The notes under the pieces are model-generated. The model did not search any database. It was not told where the DNA came from and worked only from the letters and a program-made list of their open reading frames with translations. From Clostridiales bacterium (GTDB lineage Bacteria; Bacillota; Clostridia; Saccharofermentanales; Saccharofermentanaceae), in contig JAFZVE010000028.1 of assembly GCA_017617995.1 (NCBI GenBank), positions 1 through 64,000 of the forward strand: DNA of 64,000 nt. The letters are read 5' to 3'. Numbering within the stretch: position 1 is the stretch's first letter; every line of letters starts with the position of its first letter. A program made the translations under genes and the position numbers. Below, piece by piece: positions 60,279-64,000 of the stretch.

Positions 60279-60590
60279 AGCACCGGATCTTGAAAACAAG
60301 CATGACTAAGCATACCCCTCCCGGCAGTCACTTCATAACCTCCTAAAACCTATGTGATACTGCCATGTTTCATAAGGCGCCCGCGACGCAGCGGCCCTCT
60401 ACCCCTCCAATCTGCTGCGTTCGCGCCCCGCGCCGGAATCTTCATCATCCGAAGTTGTTTGCGCCGTCCCCTCTTATAAACCCTCTGGCGCAGGTGACTA
60501 TAGAAAAACTTCCCCGTATCCGAAATCGTGTTTTCACCTGACACGAACGGCGGCGGGGAAGTTCTTTTATGTATATGAGGAGGAGAGGAG
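60279..60590. terminator. intergenic region with two hairpins and a shared terminator
   Basis: No gene is supported here. GCGACGCAGC (60383-60392) pairs with GCTGCGTTCGC (60414-60424, one bulge). Nearer the right end AACTTCCCCG (60507-60516) pairs with CGGGGAAGTT (60554-60563), with a short T-run on each strand, which can end both the ABC operon and the converging small gene. Confidence 0.7.
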
Positions 60591-60800
60591 TTAGTCTTTC
60601 TTGGTTGTGCGCTTGCTTCTGATGAGAAGAATGATCTCGATGCCTACTCCGATGATGGCGCAGATCAGAGAATACCAGGGAGATACGCTCGGATACTTCA
60701 TGCGAAGGATCGTGGTTGCCAGAAAGCCGATGCCGGCGAGCAGGCCGATAACTGAGATGATGTTGGTGATGATCTTTTCCTTGTTTGCTGTCTTTTTCAT
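60591..60800 (-). CDS. small two-helix membrane protein
   Basis: A 69-residue protein with helices near 10-30 and 41-60 and Lys/Arg-rich ends (MKKTANKEK and KRTTKKD). GAGGG lies eight bases before the ATG. It stands alone between the ABC operon and the MATE exporter. Function unknown. Confidence 0.65.
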   Translation of the reverse strand: MKKTANKEKIITNIISVIGLLAGIGFLATTILRMKYPSVSPWYSLICAIIGVGIEIILLIRSKRTTKKD

Positions 60801-60892
60801 TTTCGTGTCCCTCTTTCGTGGTGTTGTTTGCTTTGTGATTTCATCTTACCGAAGAAAGAGGGTGCGTCCTATCGAAGTACCTTACGTCGACC

Positions 60893-62275
60893 TTACACTT
60901 TTGAAAGGTAGACTCTCTTGACGCGGATATAGTAAAGAAGGAGCGCGATAAAGGTCAGCGCCCAGGAAAGGGGATACGACAGCAGGAGAATACGGTAAGC
61001 CGCGATGCCGTGGGTGTTCTGCTTGAAGTGCGCAAACACCGTGAAGACCCATACGAGACGCAGGCCGCAGCTCCCAACAATTGTCGCGATCATCGGATAG
61101 ACGGAGCGCTTGATACCGCGGAGCATGCCCGAACCGCAGTCCATCAGACCGCAGAGAAAGTCGGGTACCACGAGTACCAGCATTCTCGCCATACCGTACT
61201 TGACGGACTCCGGAGAATCCGGGAGATACAGACGCAGAAGCGGTCCGCCGAAGATATAGGCGATGCCGCCGAGTGTCAGACCGATCGCCGTGATGCACAG
61301 AAGCGCAGAACGATAAATCTCGTTGAGACGGTCATATCGCTTCGCACCGTAGTTCTGGCCGGCGAAGGTCATGCAGCCCTGTGTAAAGGAATTCATACCG
61401 GCATAGATGAACGAGTCGATGTTCATGCAGGCACTGTTACCTGCGGCGCAGAAGGTGCCGAGGGAGTTGACCGACGACTGGATGATGACATTTGAAAACG
61501 AAAAGAGTGTGTTCTGAAAACCAACGGGGAGACCGAGCTTCAAGATCCTCTTCAGAGGCTTTTTATGAAGGCGCAGTTCGAAAAGGAAGATGCGGCATTC
61601 GCTGTCTAGACGCAAAAGTGCCGAGGTCATCAGGACCGCTGAGATCACCTGTGAGGTCACGGTGGCGATGGCGACGCCTGCTACTCCCATGCCGCAACCG
61701 GCCACGAGGATGAGGTTCAGGATGACGTTGATGACACCGGACGAACTCAGATAAACCAGAGGACGCTTGGTATCACCGGTCGCGACGATGATGGCACGTC
61801 CGAAGGTATAGATCATGAATGCCGGCGCACCGATAAAGTAGATGCGAAGATATGTGGTGGCCTGGTCGATGGACTCGGGTGTCGTGCCCATCCATTCGAG
61901 GAAGGTCCTCGCGAATACCACGCCGACGACGCCGGTAAGAAAACCGAATACGACGCCAAGTGAGAAGATGGTATGTGTCAGGTCATGGATGCGGTCTTCC
62001 TGCTTCGCACCGAGTGTGGAGGCGAGTACGACCGTCGCGCCGAGAGAGATGCCGACAAAGAGGTTGATGAGCAGGTTGATCAGTGGCGCGCAGGAGCCGA
62101 CGGCCGCCACCGCCGAATCGCCGACGAACTGGCCGACGACCACGATGTCCGCTGCATTAAAGAGCAGCTGCAGCACCTGGGTCAGCACGATCGGTACGCT
62201 GTAGCAGATAAGCGGCCACAGAACGGGGCCGTTGATCATGTCGATATTCCTGTTTTTCTTAAGCTGATGTGCCAT
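60893..62275 (-). CDS. MATE-family efflux transporter
   Basis: A 460-residue MATE exporter with 12 helices. Diagnostic phrases are GPVLWPLICYSVPIVLTQVL, FNAADIVVVGQFVGDSAVAA and AYRILLLSYPLSWALTF at the end. It is of the DinF/NorM-like bacterial type common in Clostridia. The ribosome site is weak. Substrate unknown. Confidence 0.9.
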   Translation of the reverse strand: MAHQLKKNRNIDMINGPVLWPLICYSVPIVLTQVLQLLFNAADIVVVGQFVGDSAVAAVGSCAPLINLLINLFVGISLGATVVLASTLGAKQEDRIHDLTHTIFSLGVVFGFLTGVVGVVFARTFLEWMGTTPESIDQATTYLRIYFIGAPAFMIYTFGRAIIVATGDTKRPLVYLSSSGVINVILNLILVAGCGMGVAGVAIATVTSQVISAVLMTSALLRLDSECRIFLFELRLHKKPLKRILKLGLPVGFQNTLFSFSNVIIQSSVNSLGTFCAAGNSACMNIDSFIYAGMNSFTQGCMTFAGQNYGAKRYDRLNEIYRSALLCITAIGLTLGGIAYIFGGPLLRLYLPDSPESVKYGMARMLVLVVPDFLCGLMDCGSGMLRGIKRSVYPMIATIVGSCGLRLVWVFTVFAHFKQNTHGIAAYRILLLSYPLSWALTFIALLLYYIRVKRVYLSKV

Positions 62276-62340
62276 AGCAGAGATTCTACCATGAAGATCT
62301 CCGGTTATGGTGTCTTCGCCTGTTGTGCATAAGAGAGAAA

Positions 62341-62366
62341 AGCCGGAGGTGTTTGTTCCTCCGGCC
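62341..62366 (-). terminator. terminator of the TerB-like gene
   Basis: AGCCGGAGG (62341-62349) pairs with CCTCCGGC (62358-62365). On the minus strand it ends in TTTTCTCTC, right for the gene that stops at 62393. Confidence 0.87.
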
Positions 62367-62392
62367 TAGCGAAAAGCGCTGTTAACTGAATC

Positions 62393-63088
62393 TTAGTGCA
62401 TGATGATCTGCTTTGATCCACAATACGGGCAGTAGGTCTCGGTTCTCGCGTCGTTGATCTGTAGATCCGCGCCGCAGCCGGTGCACTTGAGGTTGATGAC
62501 TCGGGCAGACCCTGCGAACTGTGCATTCATGTTGCCGCCCGGGAAGCCCTGCTTACCGTAGATGTAGTTCTGGAAGACCGTCATCGCCTTTCTTTCGTTC
62601 TCGGTGACACCGTCGGTCAGCTCGGCGATGCGCTGCGCATCAGCCAGCAGAAGGCTCAGTGAATTGACGTCGAGGCGGTCGAGGTATTTCTCGACATTCA
62701 TGAAGTTCATCGAACGGTCATTGACGATCGCCTGCAGCTCGGTTCTGAAGTTAGAAGAAGCATTCGGGTTATTCATCAGGCTCGAGCACATATAGTCGAG
62801 ATCCATCTGCTCCTCAGGAGAGATATTGCCGTCGGCCTTTGCGATGTAGTAGCAGAGGGCGATGCGGGCCAGCGCGATGTTCGCGACGCTGCTCCCTTGA
62901 GCGGTGGAATTTCCCTGCATCGGCATATAGTTGCCGGCAGGAGCAGCGGCGGTGCGCAGTGTGGCACCGTTTACGAGCTCGGAAACGAGGACGGCGCCTG
63001 CGCCGAAAGCGGCGGCACGGCCGAGACCTCCGAGCATATCTCCGGCGATGTTTCTTGTAAAGGAACGGGCTAACATTCTGCCAAGCAT
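62393..63088 (-). CDS. TerB-like protein with C-terminal zinc ribbon
   Basis: A 231-residue protein. Residues 1-40 are Gly/Ala-rich and may associate with membrane. A TerB-like helical domain follows with LARIALCYYIAKADGNISPE and SLLLADAQRIAELTDGVTEN. The C-terminal zinc ribbon is CTGCGADL ... CPYCGSKQ. TerB domains bind metals and appear in stress and phage-defence contexts; no such neighbours are seen. AAGGAG precedes the ATG. It is the fifth zinc-ribbon protein in the window. Confidence 0.78.
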   Translation of the reverse strand: MLGRMLARSFTRNIAGDMLGGLGRAAAFGAGAVLVSELVNGATLRTAAAPAGNYMPMQGNSTAQGSSVANIALARIALCYYIAKADGNISPEEQMDLDYMCSSLMNNPNASSNFRTELQAIVNDRSMNFMNVEKYLDRLDVNSLSLLLADAQRIAELTDGVTENERKAMTVFQNYIYGKQGFPGGNMNAQFAGSARVINLKCTGCGADLQINDARTETYCPYCGSKQIIMH

Positions 63089-63377
63089 AGTTGACTCCTT
63101 ACTTATTTGATTGACAAATCAGGCTTTCGCGTCATTAAATGCGTGTCGGATCTGTCTTTTTGATCGATGATCCAATCTTTGATGTGTTTTCTATATTATA
63201 AAACATCCGGAGGGCGGGAAGAAGTGATTTCTGTCATATTTATTCATCCATATTTCCGCACGGGTGCGAAATATCTGCTATCATATAGAAAAGTGCTCCT
63301 GCGAGGCATGGGGACACGGTGCGGGGGCAGTATTGCACAGCGTGGCAAAGCAGGATGAGAAAAAAGGAAAGTGTGTT

Positions 63378-64000
63378 ATGGGAAGTGTAGATTCTTCGAA
63401 GAAGGAAAAAATAAAGGGAAAGCTCCACCTGAGGGTATCGCTGTTTGTCGCACTGATGCTCCTTATGGTCTTGGTTCCGATGCTCATGATCGGAGCCCGA
63501 AAATCTAAAGATAAAATCATCGCCGGTATTGACGAGAAGCTTAATCTTCGAAAATCGAAGATCGTCACATACAGCCAATGGTCAAACGTGATGCAGACTC
63601 TCGCGCAAACCAAGAAGCTCCGGGGCGGGACTTCGGAAGACGAGGGAATCTTCGAGTATTTCTCCTATTCCGATCCTACCACTGATTACTATAGCGATGG
63701 CCTGAATAAGCCCACAGAACAGCCCCGATACTCTTTGCAGGAATACTATACGGAAGGACCAAACGGCGAACTTCTGATGGCCGGCGCGGCTATCATAGAT
63801 CCGGACGGAGACGGATATTTTCTTTTGGACGATGACCCCTTATTCGTATATGGCGGACTGGGTTATCATGATGACATTGTTGCCAGTGTATACTCAGATT
63901 TTGATGAACCCGTCGTGAGTCTGGGATTTGTCGGGATGAATTCCGCAAGTATGGAAAATGAGGACCTTCATGAAGTGGCGCGGGGCATCTCGAACCGTCT
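63378..64000 (+). CDS. single-pass membrane protein, N-terminal part (runs off the window)
   Basis: An open frame of 207 codons from the ATG at 63378 to the window end. A basic N-terminus (SSKKEKIKGKLHL) precedes one membrane helix near residues 19-41 (RVSLFVALMLLMVLVPMLMI). The rest looks extracellular, with Tyr- and Asp-rich stretches (YFSYSDPTTDYYSDG; IIDPDGDGYFLL). This layout fits a membrane sensor, for example a receptor or histidine-kinase type, but the cytoplasmic half is not in view. AAGGAAA lies before the ATG. Confidence 0.7.
   Translation, partial: MGSVDSSKKEKIKGKLHLRVSLFVALMLLMVLVPMLMIGARKSKDKIIAGIDEKLNLRKSKIVTYSQWSNVMQTLAQTKKLRGGTSEDEGIFEYFSYSDPTTDYYSDGLNKPTEQPRYSLQEYYTEGPNGELLMAGAAIIDPDGDGYFLLDDDPLFVYGGLGYHDDIVASVYSDFDEPVVSLGFVGMNSASMENEDLHEVARGISNR

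Noticed and set aside
60350..60544. Minus-strand frame of 64 codons after the ABC operon
   Set aside because: It runs through both hairpins and the terminator, and has no ribosome site.
1..64000. CRISPR array, rRNA genes, prophage
   Set aside because: No regularly spaced repeats with unique spacers, no rRNA sequence and no phage structural genes are seen.

Overview
The window looks like a chromosomal segment of an anaerobic Bacillota of class Clostridia, probably from gut or rumen. By eye the base composition is roughly balanced. Gene starts use strong GGAGG-type ribosome sites, with several TTG starts. Gene content also fits: a GH95 alpha-fucosidase, an anaerobic iron-alcohol dehydrogenase, a ferredoxin-thioredoxin-reductase-like protein, many lipobox lipoproteins, many zinc-ribbon membrane proteins, and the nadD-yqeK-rsfS order. 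I cannot fix the genus from sequence alone.

Layout. 0-1.1 kb: an IS1595/ISXO2-type transposase at the left edge, with the start of a second reading frame running out of the window. 1.2-12.7 kb: poorly characterised envelope genes (an LRR/EF-hand lipoprotein, zinc-ribbon membrane proteins, a duplicated-domain lipoprotein), an SprT-like zinc protein, an iron alcohol dehydrogenase and a flavodoxin. 12.8-15.3 kb: tRNA-Pro, then an ECF sigma factor followed by a membrane-anchored serpin whose N-terminus resembles an anti-sigma factor.

15.4-27.3 kb is the most interesting block. A plus-strand operon encodes a winged-helix/LicC-like nucleotidyltransferase, 2-aminoethylphosphonate (AEP) transaminase, PEP mutase with an N-terminal cytidylyltransferase-like domain, and phosphonopyruvate decarboxylase: a complete route from PEP to AEP and probably CMP-AEP. 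Facing it is a minus-strand operon of two paralogous giant proteins, each a YidC/Oxa1-like membrane core joined to an alkaline-phosphatase/sulfatase-fold (LtaS/OpgB-like) domain. A TagF-type glycerophosphotransferase-like protein lies between them and overlaps the first by ATGA. I infer a system that makes an activated phosphonate and transfers it, or a related phospho-unit, to a cell-surface polymer. The promoter of the minus operon abuts a 51-bp, almost perfectly alternating purine-pyrimidine (Z-DNA-prone) tract.

27.4-38.4 kb: GH95 hydrolase, PutP-like symporter, a DUF4080-type radical SAM protein, a GT-C-like membrane protein, an SDR dehydrogenase, a Nudix hydrolase, an FTR-like/thioredoxin pair and a HEAT-repeat protein. 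38.7-48.3 kb: a CapA lipoprotein, then purine genes purE-purF-purN-purH and, after two inserted genes (zinc-ribbon membrane protein and PAP2 phosphatase), purD. 50-51.7 kb: a nadD-yqeK fusion and rsfS. 51.8-54.6 kb: a MATE exporter, a PD-(D/E)XK-like orphan nuclease and an intergenic repeat. 54.5-60.3 kb: a PadR-controlled envelope module (PadR, DUF1700, DUF4097, ABC permease, ABC ATPase) with a consensus promoter covered by a perfect palindrome. 60.6-64 kb: a second MATE exporter, a TerB-like zinc-ribbon protein and a truncated single-pass membrane protein.

Three copies of a conserved hairpin-within-hairpin element, at 31.4, 44.3 and 44.45 kb, share a core and show compensating stem changes. 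They look like a structured RNA or terminator family.
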